Shown piece after piece: positions 56,597-64,000 of a stretch of DNA of 64,000 nucleotides. The notes under the pieces are model-generated. The model was not told where the DNA came from. It searched no databases and worked only from the letters and a program-made list of their open reading frames with translations. The stretch spans positions 248,001-312,000 of the forward strand of contig NZ_JWLJ01000011.1 of NCBI RefSeq assembly GCF_000813985.1. Direction: 5' to 3'. Every line of letters begins with the position of its first letter. The first letter of the stretch is position 1. The position numbers and the translations under genes were made by a program. The stretch is from Ruegeria sp. ANG-R. Lineage in GTDB: Bacteria; Pseudomonadota; Alphaproteobacteria; Rhodobacterales; Rhodobacteraceae.

Positions 56597-57694
56597 ATGG
56601 CTCCCATCCTCGATATCAACAAACTCTACAAGAATTACGGCCCTGTCGAAATTTTGAAAGACATCAACATCTCGATTGAACCCGGCGATTTCCTGGTCCT
56701 GGTCGGCCCCTCGGGCTGCGGTAAATCCACCTTGCTGAACTGCATTGCTGGGCTTGAGGAAATAACCGGAGGCACCCTGTCCATCGGCGGTAACGACATG
56801 ACCCATGTCAGCCCCAAGGACCGCGACATCGCAATGGTGTTCCAGTCTTATGCGCTCTACCCGACCATGTCGGTGGCCAAGAACATCACCTTTGGCATGA
56901 AAGTGCGTGGGGTCGATCAGGCCACCCAGGACGCCAAACTGAAAGATGTGGCCTCGCTATTGCAGATCGAGCCTTTGCTGAACCGACGCCCAAGCCAATT
57001 GTCGGGCGGTCAGCGTCAGCGGGTCGCAATGGGCCGGGCGCTGGTGCGCGATCCTAAGCTGTTCCTGTTTGACGAACCCCTGTCGAACCTTGATGCCAAG
57101 CTGCGGGTCGAGATGCGGACCGAGATCAAGAAACTGCACCAGACGCTGGACGCCTCCATCGTCTACGTGACCCACGACCAGATCGAAGCGATGACGCTGG
57201 CCACCAAGATCGTCGTGCTTAAAGGCGGGATCGTGCAGCAGATCGGAACACCGGCCGAGATCTACAACAACCCGGCCAACCTGTTTGTGGCTGATTTCAT
57301 GGGCTCTCCGGCGATGAACCTGATCCCGGCGCAGGCTTCGAACAATGGGTCAGGCACACAAATCTCAATCGCGCGGGAAACCGGGGAGACCCTGGTGTTG
57401 AACGATGCGCGCGATCTGTCATTGCCGCAGGATGTGATCCTTGGCTTGCGCCCGGAAGACATCGCTGAGGCCGGTTTCCGCGCCGGGGCAGGTGTTCAAG
57501 AGGCCGCCTGCATGGTCGATATGGTCGAACCTGCCGGGGCCGATACCTATGTGGTGTCGGAGCTCGGCGGCAAGCAGGTCACAGCGCGGCTGCACGCGGA
57601 AACCAGCGCGCAGGCGGGCCAGATGCTGAACCTCGCCTTTGACATGAGCAAAGTGTCTTATTTTGCCAAGGAAACCGGCGAACGGCTGAATTAA
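56597..57694 (+). CDS. ugpC: Sugar ABC transporter ATPase (MalK/UgpC-type)
   Basis: 365 residues. Walker [12 protein letters not shown] (about residue 38), Q-loop FQSYALYPTMSV, signature [16 protein letters not shown], Walker B KLFLFDEPLSNLDAKLR, H-loop VTHDQIEAM. The C-terminal beta-barrel TOBE region (VILGLRPEDIAE) is typical of MalK/UgpC ATPases that energise sugar or glycerol-phosphate importers. Context makes glucose/mannose uptake likely; the symbol is for the subtype, not a proven glycerol-phosphate role. Followed by a weak hairpin. Confidence 0.92.
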   Translation: MAPILDINKLYKNYGPVEILKDINISIEPGDFLVLVGPSGCGKSTLLNCIAGLEEITGGTLSIGGNDMTHVSPKDRDIAMVFQSYALYPTMSVAKNITFGMKVRGVDQATQDAKLKDVASLLQIEPLLNRRPSQLSGGQRQRVAMGRALVRDPKLFLFDEPLSNLDAKLRVEMRTEIKKLHQTLDASIVYVTHDQIEAMTLATKIVVLKGGIVQQIGTPAEIYNNPANLFVADFMGSPAMNLIPAQASNNGSGTQISIARETGETLVLNDARDLSLPQDVILGLRPEDIAEAGFRAGAGVQEAACMVDMVEPAGADTYVVSELGGKQVTARLHAETSAQAGQMLNLAFDMSKVSYFAKETGERLN

Positions 57695-57702
57695 GGACCA
57701 GA

Positions 57703-57729
57703 TGGCCCGCGTCGTCTTGGGGCGGGCCA
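57703..57729 (+). terminator. Possible terminator after sugar ABC operon
   Basis: TGGCCCGC (57703-57710) pairs with GCGGGCCA (57722-57729) over 8 bases with an 11-base loop. The T-run is absent, so it is a weak call; position at the end of the operon supports it. Confidence 0.55.
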
Positions 57730-57802
57730 CGGCAAATACGATCGGTTTTAGCCGGTTAATTTGAAATATGCTATCTTGGTACATAGCGAAGGGAGGCGCG
57801 CT

Positions 57803-58612
57803 ATGTCCGATCCGTATTCCGATCTGGCCGGGCAGGAAATCTCGGTTCAGGAACGTATCGCCGAGGCGATGGAAGCCCGGTGTCTGGAACCGGCGCAGAA
57901 AGAAATCAGGGATAGCTATCTAAGCGACCTGCACGTGCCTGATGGTGGTTTCGCGGTTGAGCTGGGTTCCGGCACCGGGCACATCACGCAAGAGCTGCTG
58001 TCGGTCGGCGGGGTGGAACGCGCGCTGGGCATCGAGCCTTCACCGGTTATGGTCGAACGTTCGAGGAACAGCTTCGCCAGCGAGAGTGACCTTGTATTCG
58101 AGACTGGCGACGCCAAAGCTACCGACCTTGAAGACAGCTCCGTCGACCTTGTTCTGGCGCATACCCTGTTGTGCCATGTGCCCGGTCCCGAGGATGTTGT
58201 TTCCGAGGCATTCCGGATACTGAAACCCGGCGGGATACTCGCGATTTGCGATGGGGACTATGACACCGCCACAGCGCAGATTGCCGATTTTGATCCGCTG
58301 GATCAGCTTGTCCGGTTCATGATCAATCAGAATGTCACCAACCTTTGGATCATGCGCCAGATTGGCGGATTGCTGACCCAAGCCGGGTTTGAATTGGGCC
58401 GCCGCCGGGGGCACGGCTATGTGGCCGAGGGTGAGGCGACTTATTTCCTCACCGTCATTGACCGGGGTGCGGATCGAATGGCTGAAACCGGGCTGCTACA
58501 GCCTGAAACGGCGCAAGCGCTGAAATCCGAGGCCCAGACGCGCGTATCAGAAAACACGTTCTTTGGCTACATGTCCTATGTCAGCCAGATCGCGCGCAAG
58601 CCTGCCATTTGA
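57803..58612 (+). CDS. SAM-dependent methyltransferase, class I
   Basis: 269 residues from ATG 57803, preceded by GAAGGGAGG. Rossmann-type motif I VELGSGTGHITQELL (about residue 50), acidic residue in GIEPSPV, DSSVDLVLAHTLLCHVP (motif IV-like), and the usual FRILKPGGILAICDGD. Methyltransferase-11-like fold. Substrate unknown. No neighbouring gene hints at one; independent unit after the sugar transporter. Confidence 0.87.
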   Translation: MSDPYSDLAGQEISVQERIAEAMEARCLEPAQKEIRDSYLSDLHVPDGGFAVELGSGTGHITQELLSVGGVERALGIEPSPVMVERSRNSFASESDLVFETGDAKATDLEDSSVDLVLAHTLLCHVPGPEDVVSEAFRILKPGGILAICDGDYDTATAQIADFDPLDQLVRFMINQNVTNLWIMRQIGGLLTQAGFELGRRRGHGYVAEGEATYFLTVIDRGADRMAETGLLQPETAQALKSEAQTRVSENTFFGYMSYVSQIARKPAI

Positions 58613-58614
58613 AC

Positions 58615-58649
58615 AAAAAAGCCACCGCGCGAACGGGTCGGGCGGTGGC
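58615..58649 (-). terminator. Terminator of the mla genes
   Basis: On the minus strand the stem GCCACCGC (58642-58649 reverse) with GCGGTGGC (58621-58628 reverse) is followed by six T (plus-strand A at 58615-58620), just past the mlaC stop at 58672. The plus strand lacks a T-run, so it mainly serves mlaC. Confidence 0.8.
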
Positions 58650-58671
58650 CTGTGCAGAGTAAACCTTCTGA

Positions 58672-59280
58672 TCAGCCAGTCTTTTTCAGATCCTTGATCA
58701 GGCGATTCAGATCGCCGCCGCGTGCATCCAGCATCGCGCCGATTTCGGTGCGCTCGGTCAGCAGCAGGTTCACGCCTTCGATGAACATGTTGTAGAACTT
58801 GCCACGGCCTGACTTGTCCGACACCAGAAATGTCACCTCAAACGGGGACGAGCCGCGCAGTTTGACCGAGGTTCTGACCTCGTATCCGGTCTTGATCTTG
58901 CGGGCGTTACGCACAGTGACTTCACCGCCGATGAATTCGCGGAACCGTCGACCGTATTTGCGCGAGATATAGCCCTCGAACGCTTTGGTGAACTGACGCA
59001 GCTGCGAGGATGACGCCGTGCGTGCATCCGCCCCCAGCGCATAGCGGGCCATGATCGGCACGTCACCGTATTGCACGAAAATCTTCTGAAAATCACGCAG
59101 CATGGCGTTCTCGGATTTGCCGGAATCGATGATGCGCGTGATATCGGCCACAACGCTGTTGACCAGTTGTTTGGCCTGCGCTTCGGTCAGCGCAAACGCG
59201 GGCAGAGGCAATGCGGCAACTGTCATCCCGGTCAGGGCAGTGGCCACAAAACGGCGTCGGTTCAACAGGTTATTCGGCAT
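58672..59280 (-). CDS. mlaC: Phospholipid-transport substrate-binding protein MlaC
   Basis: 202 residues from ATG 59280, overlapping mlaA by 11 bases. N-terminus MPNNLLNRRRFVATALTGMT has an NRRRF motif followed by a hydrophobic stretch to LPAFA, a probable twin-arginine (Tat) signal. The mature part LTEAQAKQLVNSVVADITRIIDSGKSENAMLRDFQKIF and YISRKYGRRFREF match the MlaC/Ttg2D family. It carries phospholipid from MlaA across the periplasm to the MlaFEDB complex, whose genes are not here. Normal length. Confidence 0.92.
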   Translation of the reverse strand: MPNNLLNRRRFVATALTGMTVAALPLPAFALTEAQAKQLVNSVVADITRIIDSGKSENAMLRDFQKIFVQYGDVPIMARYALGADARTASSSQLRQFTKAFEGYISRKYGRRFREFIGGEVTVRNARKIKTGYEVRTSVKLRGSSPFEVTFLVSDKSGRGKFYNMFIEGVNLLLTERTEIGAMLDARGGDLNRLIKDLKKTG

Positions 59281-60085
59281 AGGGGTCCTCATACGGGTCA
59301 AGATAGGGGTCTCTGACAGGGTCGGTCCCGGTGGCGGCGTAAGGATCGTCATACAGTCCCAGATAGGCGTCTTCATCATCCCTTGCCAGTTCGAAGCGGC
59401 GATTTTGCAGGTAGATCGTGCGGGCCTGCGCGTAACTGTCTGCACTTTCATACAGAATCGAATCGACCGTGTCCGAGAACCGTCCACGATCCCCCATCCT
59501 CCGCACGACTTCGGCATAAACACCGATATTGTCGACCGGGCGCACCGGAGAGAAGTTAATCGGGTTGGAGAACAGATTGACCACAACGCCTACGGCGTCG
59601 CGGGTGGTCGATGGGCCGTAGAAGGGCAATTCGACATAGGCACCCTCACCGAAGCCCCAGACATGCAGGGTTTCGCCAAAATCGGTGTCAACCGGCGGCA
59701 GGTTCAACTCATCCGCCGGGGCTGACAATCCGAATCCGCCCACGGTCGAGTTGATCAGAAACCGCAGCAAGGCATTGCCCGACTGTTTCAGGTTGCCTTG
59801 CAGCAGATAGTCCAGCGCCTGCCCGGGCATGGTCAGATTTTCGGCAAAATGGTTGAAGCTTGTAACCATCGGATCAGGCACAATCTTCACATAGCCCTTT
59901 GACGCCGGACGGAACAGGAATCGGTCAACGCCAAGATTAAACTTGTGAATTCCACGATTTGCACCTTCATACGGGTCGAAAATCTCACCTCGGGCTGCCG
60001 CGTCCTGAGGCTGCGTCGCGCAGGCCGACAGAACCGTCATGGTGGCCAGAATGACCAGGTGCTTCAGGCGAATATAGCTTGGCAC
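59270..60085 (-). CDS. mlaA: Outer-membrane lipoprotein MlaA (VacJ)
   Basis: 271 residues from GTG 60085. Signal peptide with lipobox LSAC (cleaved before Cys about 22). EIFDPYEGANRGIHKFNLGVDRFLFRPASKGY is the MlaA signature with its Asn-Arg core. The mature part removes phospholipid from the outer leaflet and hands it to MlaC. The C-terminus ends in a repeated DPY tail (LYDDPYAATG, RDPYLDPYEDPYAE) not needed in E. coli MlaA. Upstream, the 298-base divergent region to ridA holds an inverted repeat. Confidence 0.93.
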   Translation of the reverse strand: MPSYIRLKHLVILATMTVLSACATQPQDAAARGEIFDPYEGANRGIHKFNLGVDRFLFRPASKGYVKIVPDPMVTSFNHFAENLTMPGQALDYLLQGNLKQSGNALLRFLINSTVGGFGLSAPADELNLPPVDTDFGETLHVWGFGEGAYVELPFYGPSTTRDAVGVVVNLFSNPINFSPVRPVDNIGVYAEVVRRMGDRGRFSDTVDSILYESADSYAQARTIYLQNRRFELARDDEDAYLGLYDDPYAATGTDPVRDPYLDPYEDPYAE

Positions 60086-60161
60086 AGTCTTCGTTACTCC
60101 GAAAATGCCCGGTGCTGAGTCGGGCTTTCAATCAATACGGTGTTTGCGTCCACAGGGGCGC

Positions 60162-60251
60162 AATTGGTGTCACATAGACCCTTCGCGCTGAATTTGAAAC
60201 AACTACCCGGGTTTAACCCAGCCACGCGGGTCGCGTAAAGTGACACGAATT
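60162..60251. repeat. Long-spaced inverted repeat in the mlaA-ridA divergent region
   Basis: AATTGGTGTCAC (60162-60173) and GTGACACGAATT (60240-60251) form arms matching at 11 of 12 bases, 66 bases apart, with a GGGTTTAACCC palindrome (60209-60219) between. Possible operator pair for a dimeric regulator acting on both divergent genes. Nothing else is seen in this 298-base interval. Confidence 0.5.
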
Positions 60252-60382
60252 CAACACTTGCTGAATAAGAGGAGACCTGCCCAGATCGCCGGCAATCGGG
60301 AAAATGCCGCTTTCCCGCTTTCCGAACCCGTCTTTCCCGGGTAGCGTCCGGCTCGAGTCAAAATGAGGTGAGGACCAACAAC

Positions 60383-60838
60383 ATGAGCATCGCAGCAAAA
60401 CTGGACAGCCTGGGCATCAGCTTGCCGGACGGGCCCGCTCCGGCGGCGAATTACGTTCCTTTCGTGCGCATCGGCAATATCGTCTATGTGTCGGGACAGA
60501 TTTCAAAGGCGGATGATCTGATCACCGGCAAACTGGGTGATGACATGGATGTCGAGGCCGGTGCCGCTGCGGCGAAGGTCTGTGCCATCAACTTGCTGGC
60601 ACAGGTCAAGGCGGCCTGCGGTGGCGATATCGACAAGCTGGTGCGCGTGATCAAGCTGACCGGGTTCGTTAACTCGACCGCGGATTTCACCGCGCAACCG
60701 CAGGTGATCAATGGCGCGTCCGACTTCCTGGTTGAGGCGTTGGGCGAGGCGGGCCGACACTCACGCTCGGCCGTCAGCGCGGCGTCGTTGCCGCTGGGCG
60801 TCGCGGTTGAAATCGAAGGCATCTTCGAGGTTCAATGA
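60383..60838 (+). CDS. RidA-family protein
   Basis: 151 residues from ATG 60383, behind ATGAGGTGAGGACC. The YjgF/RidA core shows in GNIVYVSGQIS, then LAQVKAACGGDIDKLVRVIKLTGFVNST and the end SRSAVSAASLPLGVAVEIEG. The catalytic Arg of deaminase-active RidA falls in SRSAV. Longer than classic RidA (about 128), so it is the 150-residue subtype often annotated as endoribonuclease/deaminase-like; enamine/imine deamination is inferred. Overlaps the phosphodiesterase start by 4 bases (ATGA). Confidence 0.88.
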   Translation: MSIAAKLDSLGISLPDGPAPAANYVPFVRIGNIVYVSGQISKADDLITGKLGDDMDVEAGAAAAKVCAINLLAQVKAACGGDIDKLVRVIKLTGFVNSTADFTAQPQVINGASDFLVEALGEAGRHSRSAVSAASLPLGVAVEIEGIFEVQ

Positions 60839-61605
60839 CACCTTCCCTGCCTCCCGAATTTCTGCAGCGTCCGATTGCACACCGGGCGCTGCATGACGTT
60901 ACAGATCAGCGCCCGGAAAACAGCCGGGCTGCCATCCGTGCCGCGATAGATGCCGGATATGGGATTGAGATCGATCTGCAGCGCACCCGTGATGACCGGG
61001 CCATGGTGTTTCACGATTACGATATGACCCGCCTGACCGGGCAGACCGGCCCGATCCAGCAGATCACTGCGGCACATGCACAGGCACAGCCGTTGCTGCA
61101 TTCCGATGGTGAGGGCATTCCGTCACTGGATGAGGTGCTGCAGCTTGTCGCGGGCAAAGTGCCTTTGCTGATCGAGCTGAAGGATCAGGACGGTGCGATG
61201 GGCCCCGAAATCGGCGCGCTCGAGGCTGATGTCGCGCGCGCACTGCACGGATATGATGGGCCGGTGGCGCTGATGTCGTTCAATCCGCACTCGGTCGCGG
61301 AACTGAGGCGGCTTGCGCCGGAGCTACCGCGCGGGCTTGTCACCAGTTCCTACGACCCCAAGGCCGAGCTTCTGCCGCAAGCTGTCTGCGACCACCTGCG
61401 CGATATTCCGGATTTCGACCGCGTCGGTGCCAGCTTTATCAGCCACGGAGTCGCTGATCTTAGTCGCCCACGTGTCGCCGAACTGAAAGCACAAGGTATA
61501 CCGATCCTAACTTGGACCATTCGCTCGCCCGAGCAGGAGGCCGAGGCGCGCAAGGTTGCCGACAATGTGACCTTCGAGGGGTATCTGGCCGCACATCCCG
61601 CTTGA
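60835..61605 (+). CDS. Glycerophosphodiester phosphodiesterase
   Basis: 256 residues. RPIAHRALHDVTDQRPENSRAA carries the catalytic His and the metal-binding Glu, GIEIDLQRTRDDRAMVFHDYDMTRLTGQTG the ExD and second His, and the C-terminal GIPILTWTIRSPEQE is the last beta strand of the GDPD TIM barrel. Likely cytoplasmic, no signal peptide. It hydrolyses glycerophosphodiesters to glycerol-3-phosphate. Translationally coupled to the RidA gene. Confidence 0.93.
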   Translation: MTPSLPPEFLQRPIAHRALHDVTDQRPENSRAAIRAAIDAGYGIEIDLQRTRDDRAMVFHDYDMTRLTGQTGPIQQITAAHAQAQPLLHSDGEGIPSLDEVLQLVAGKVPLLIELKDQDGAMGPEIGALEADVARALHGYDGPVALMSFNPHSVAELRRLAPELPRGLVTSSYDPKAELLPQAVCDHLRDIPDFDRVGASFISHGVADLSRPRVAELKAQGIPILTWTIRSPEQEAEARKVADNVTFEGYLAAHPA

Positions 61606-61650
61606 TCCCGGCTCGTGCAATCACAGATAAGGGTGAGGCGCGGAGGGCAC

Positions 61651-62838
61651 ATGGATCAGGCACAGATCGAAGTTCGGATTCTGACGTCGCTCTCGCAGAT
61701 AGCCGCGAGCGACTGGGACAGCTGCGCCTGCCCCGAAGCGGCGGATGGTGGCCGTCCGCTTGATCCGTTCACGACGCATCGATTCCTGCTGGCTTTGGAG
61801 GAAAGTGGCTCGGTCGGGCGGGGCACGGGCTGGCAGCCGCAGTACCTGACCGCTTATCTGGACGGGATGCTGATCGGGGCAGCTCCGATGTATGCCAAAT
61901 CGCATTCGCAGGGCGAATATATCTTCGATCACAGCTGGGCCCACGCCTACGAAAGCGCGGGCGGGCGGTATTATCCCAAGCTGCAGATCGCGGCGCCTTT
62001 TACGCCGGCCACCGGGCGGCGTTTTCTGGTTCGGCCAAGCTATGATGCGGTGGGCATTTCGGCGCTGGTGCAGGGTGCGGTGCAACTGGCCGCAGAAAAC
62101 CGCATCTCATCGCTGCACGCGACCTTCTGCACCGAGGCTGAGGCGCTGGCGGGCGAGCAGATGGGTCTGATGGTCCGACATTCGCAGCAGTTTCACTGGC
62201 TCAATGATGGTTACACCGAATTCGATGACTTTCTGGCTGCGCTTTCGTCGCGCAAACGGAAAAACATCCGTAAAGAACGGGCGAGGGCTTGTGATTTCGG
62301 CGGACAGATTCGCACGATCACCGGTGATGATTTGCGGCCAGAGCACTGGGATGCCTTCTGGCGGTTCTACCAAGATACCGGCGCACGCAAATGGGGCGCG
62401 CCTTACCTGACCCGGCAATTCTTTGATATCGCTCATGAAACCATGGCCGATGATATGGCACTGGTGTTGGCCGAACGGGGCGGGCACCCCGTCGCCGGTG
62501 CGCTCAACTTCATCGGTCGCGAAACGCTCTATGGCCGCTATTGGGGCTGCGTCGAACATCACCCCTGCCTGCATTTCGAACTGTGCTACTATAGGGCGAT
62601 CGACTTTGCCATTGCGGAAGGCCTCGCCCGGGTCGAGGCCGGTGCGCAGGGCGAGCACAAGTTGGCGCGCGGTTATCTGCCGACGCGCACGCATAGCTTG
62701 CACTGGGTCGGTGATCCGGGTTTTGCTGATGCGGTTCAGAAATATCTGGACGCCGAAGCCCACGCAGTGGGAGAAGAGATCGAGATTCTGACGGATTACG
62801 GTCCGTTCAGGAAATCGAACCCGGAGGAACAGCAATGA
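61651..62838 (+). CDS. FemAB/peptidoglycan-acyltransferase-like (COG3146) N-acyltransferase
   Basis: 395 residues from ATG 61651, behind GCGGAGGGC. GNAT-related fold with [45 protein letters not shown] and [37 protein letters not shown], the last being diagnostic for COG3146, a FemAB-like group proposed to act on peptidoglycan or amino-acid acylation. Actual substrate unknown. Its stop overlaps the dehydratase start by 4 bases. Confidence 0.85.
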   Translation: MDQAQIEVRILTSLSQIAASDWDSCACPEAADGGRPLDPFTTHRFLLALEESGSVGRGTGWQPQYLTAYLDGMLIGAAPMYAKSHSQGEYIFDHSWAHAYESAGGRYYPKLQIAAPFTPATGRRFLVRPSYDAVGISALVQGAVQLAAENRISSLHATFCTEAEALAGEQMGLMVRHSQQFHWLNDGYTEFDDFLAALSSRKRKNIRKERARACDFGGQIRTITGDDLRPEHWDAFWRFYQDTGARKWGAPYLTRQFFDIAHETMADDMALVLAERGGHPVAGALNFIGRETLYGRYWGCVEHHPCLHFELCYYRAIDFAIAEGLARVEAGAQGEHKLARGYLPTRTHSLHWVGDPGFADAVQKYLDAEAHAVGEEIEILTDYGPFRKSNPEEQQ

Positions 62839-63128
62839 CCGAACTTTTGTCGACCGAGACCCGCGGCCCGCTGCTGGACCCGCTGTTCAGAAATGGCTGG
62901 ACCATGGTCGAGGACCGCGATGCGATTACAAAAACCTTCATCTTCGACAATTTTGTCGCTGCGTTCGGCTGGATGACGCAGGTGGCGATCTGGGCCGAGA
63001 AATGGAATCACCACCCCGAATGGTCGAATGTCTACCGCACCGTCGAAGTGGTGTTATCAACCCATGATGTCGGCGGACTGTCGGCACAGGATGCCAAGCT
63101 GGCGCGTAAGATGGACAGCCTGATTTAA
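62835..63128 (+). CDS. phhB: 4a-hydroxytetrahydrobiopterin dehydratase
   Basis: 97 residues. Family motif [22 protein letters not shown] (split: active His pair in [10 protein letters not shown]) and [16 protein letters not shown]. PhhB/PCD recycles the 4a-carbinolamine of tetrahydropterin after phenylalanine hydroxylation. No phhA in the window. Translational overlap with the upstream acyltransferase suggests co-transcription but not shared function. Confidence 0.92.
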   Translation: MTELLSTETRGPLLDPLFRNGWTMVEDRDAITKTFIFDNFVAAFGWMTQVAIWAEKWNHHPEWSNVYRTVEVVLSTHDVGGLSAQDAKLARKMDSLI

Positions 63129-63139
63129 CGGCCCGACCC

Positions 63140-63442
63140 CTATCGTTGCGACCCTGTGCCTCCGGCCATCAAGGCCGCGGTGCCGAGTTCTTTGAACTCG
63201 GCAACCGCTATCGTTCCGTCACTGACATCGATATTGCCGGGGATACTGATCGTACGGCTGCCGATAGACCGGACACTGCGGACCGCGGGGTCGATATCCA
63301 GACAACGCGTTTCATAGCAGGTCAGGCCGTCGGTGTTGATCTGAATGCGCACTTGCCCGTCGGGGCCGGTGACGATCGGAGCTTGCGGCACATCACAAGC
63401 CGCCAAGGCCGCCATTGTCCCTATTCCGACCCAAACGCGCAT
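63140..63442 (-). CDS. Small putative lipoprotein, unknown function
   Basis: 100 residues. Signal peptide MRVWVGIGTMAALAAC with lipobox LAAC and an Asp at position +2, which would favour inner-membrane retention under the E. coli rule, though that rule may not apply in Rhodobacterales. The rest, PQAPIVTGPDGQVRIQINTDG and LDIDPAVRSVRSIGSRTISIPG, is beta-rich with two further Cys (CYETRC). No family known. Convergent with phhB and 29 bases downstream of the EF-hand gene. Confidence 0.65.
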   Translation of the reverse strand: MRVWVGIGTMAALAACDVPQAPIVTGPDGQVRIQINTDGLTCYETRCLDIDPAVRSVRSIGSRTISIPGNIDVSDGTIAVAEFKELGTAALMAGGTGSQR

Positions 63443-63471
63443 GGCACTCTCCCGCTTACTTCAGCCGGGTA

Positions 63472-63819
63472 TCAGTCCAACCGGCCATTGCCGTCCTGAT
63501 CGGCCGAGGTGAAATCGCTGTCCATCTGTGCATCGTATTCCCCGCGAGAGACCACGTTGTCCCCGTTCCGGTCGATGGTCTGAAACTGCTTTATGTCCAG
63601 AAACGGCTTGGCTTCGCTTTGACCAAGCGTGCCGTTCTTGTCGTCATCCATCGCCTGAAAGGCATAGTCCGAAAAGGCGTTGAACTCGTCCTTTGACAGG
63701 AACCCGTCGTTGTTCTTGTCGATATTGTTCAACTCGGTTTGGTTCAGTTCCGCGACGCTTTCGGCAGATGCGGCACCGGCCAGCATAATCGCTGTGGTGA
63801 TAATCAATACTGGTTTCAT
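63472..63819 (-). CDS. EF-hand calcium-binding protein, exported
   Basis: 115 residues from ATG 63819. Signal peptide MKPVLIITTAIMLAGAASAE. Four EF-hand loops: DKNNDGFLSKDE, DDDKNGTLGQSE, DRNGDNVVSRGE and a last DQDGNGRLD cut by the stop. Spacing of the Asp/Asn residues fits calcium ligands at positions 1, 3, 5 and 12. Periplasmic calcium sensor or buffer; partner unknown. Followed by a lipoprotein and preceded by a glycine-zipper protein. Confidence 0.85.
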   Translation of the reverse strand: MKPVLIITTAIMLAGAASAESVAELNQTELNNIDKNNDGFLSKDEFNAFSDYAFQAMDDDKNGTLGQSEAKPFLDIKQFQTIDRNGDNVVSRGEYDAQMDSDFTSADQDGNGRLD

Positions 63820-63830
63820 TTCTGTTCTCC

Positions 63831-64000
63831 TCAGCACGCGAAACGGTCGCCAGACACGCCACCGGCGGCAGCACCCGCTGCGGTCAGAATGGCCTTGCCC
63901 GATCCGCCGCCGAATTGATTTCCTATGGCTCCGCCGATCAGCGCGCCGCCCAATGTGCCGCTGAGACAGGCAATCTCGTGCTGTCGTGCCGCCTGTTGCT
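63831..64000 (-). CDS. Glycine-zipper protein, 5' end beyond the window
   Basis: The minus-strand frame is open from the window edge to a TGA at 63831. Visible end: QHEIACLSGTLGGALIGG, AIGNQFGGGSGKAILTAAGAAAGGVSGDRFAC. Repeated small-residue pattern GGxxGGxxG is the glycine-zipper 2TM or 17-kDa surface-antigen-like family of outer-membrane lipoproteins. About 56 residues seen; the start and any signal peptide are off the edge. Ends 12 bases before the EF-hand start on the same strand. Confidence 0.7.
   Translation of the reverse strand, partial: QQAARQHEIACLSGTLGGALIGGAIGNQFGGGSGKAILTAAGAAAGGVSGDRFAC

Overview
The window reads as chromosomal DNA of a marine-type alphaproteobacterium of the order Rhodobacterales (Roseobacter group). 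This rests on gene content and order, not on a 16S gene: DUF1285 next to a MoxR/DUF58/DUF4159 cluster, a fliL-fliF divergent flagellar block with a CtrA-like box, betaine aldehyde dehydrogenase next to a GcvT-type FAD demethylase, a periplasmic c2-type cytochrome, and uniformly GC-rich coding sequence with many ATGA start/stop overlaps. It looks like core chromosome. I saw no rRNA, tRNA, CRISPR array, insertion sequence, prophage or plasmid gene, and no gene-free stretch longer than about 300 bases.

Layout. 1-8 kb: end of an EamA exporter, a DUF1285 gene, then a tightly coupled four-gene MoxR ATPase / DUF58 / two large membrane proteins operon. 8-18 kb: orphan hybrid histidine kinase, VOC protein, yaaA, recQ, yggT, an MFS permease, murein endopeptidase mepA with an overlapping phytase-like esterase, and a queuosine-precursor transporter behind a structured leader. 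17.9-22 kb: a candidate small RNA/leader peptide with an extreme Shine-Dalgarno, arfB, an SDR, a P1 peptidase, a cytochrome c, idi and smpB. 22-25 kb: glpK and panBC on the minus strand. 25.6-33 kb: an oligopeptide-type ABC operon with an unknown secreted protein inside it and an aldehyde dehydrogenase at its end. 33-37.5 kb: pncB and pncA (NAD salvage), trhO (tRNA U34 hydroxylation), a two-TM-type potassium channel and small unknown genes. 37.7-43 kb: betB, an FAD/GcvT demethylase and an MmgE/PrpD protein, apparently methylamine/betaine catabolism.

43.2-51.1 kb is a flagellar block split by a divergent promoter: fliL, a small membrane protein, a MotE-like protein, motA and a 714-residue repeat protein on the minus strand; fliF, fliH-like, fliN and fliP on the plus strand. 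51.1-57.7 kb holds a histidine kinase/response regulator pair divergent from a sugar (probably glucose/mannose) ABC transporter, an arrangement like GtrS/GltR with gtsABC in pseudomonads. 57.8-64 kb: a methyltransferase, mlaC and mlaA (outer-membrane lipid asymmetry), RidA, a glycerophosphodiester phosphodiesterase, a FemAB-like acyltransferase, a pterin carbinolamine dehydratase, and small envelope proteins (lipoprotein, EF-hand protein, glycine-zipper protein).

The most interesting non-coding signals are a possible pseudoknot leader before the queuosine-precursor transporter (17179-17238), a possible SD/anti-SD riboregulator with an 18-codon ORF before arfB (17948-18125), 10-bp-phased direct repeats upstream of the two-component/sugar divergent pair, and long intercistronic hairpins after betB and after the sugar-binding protein gene. 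All are pattern-based and untested; I found no clear new multi-gene defence or biosynthetic system.
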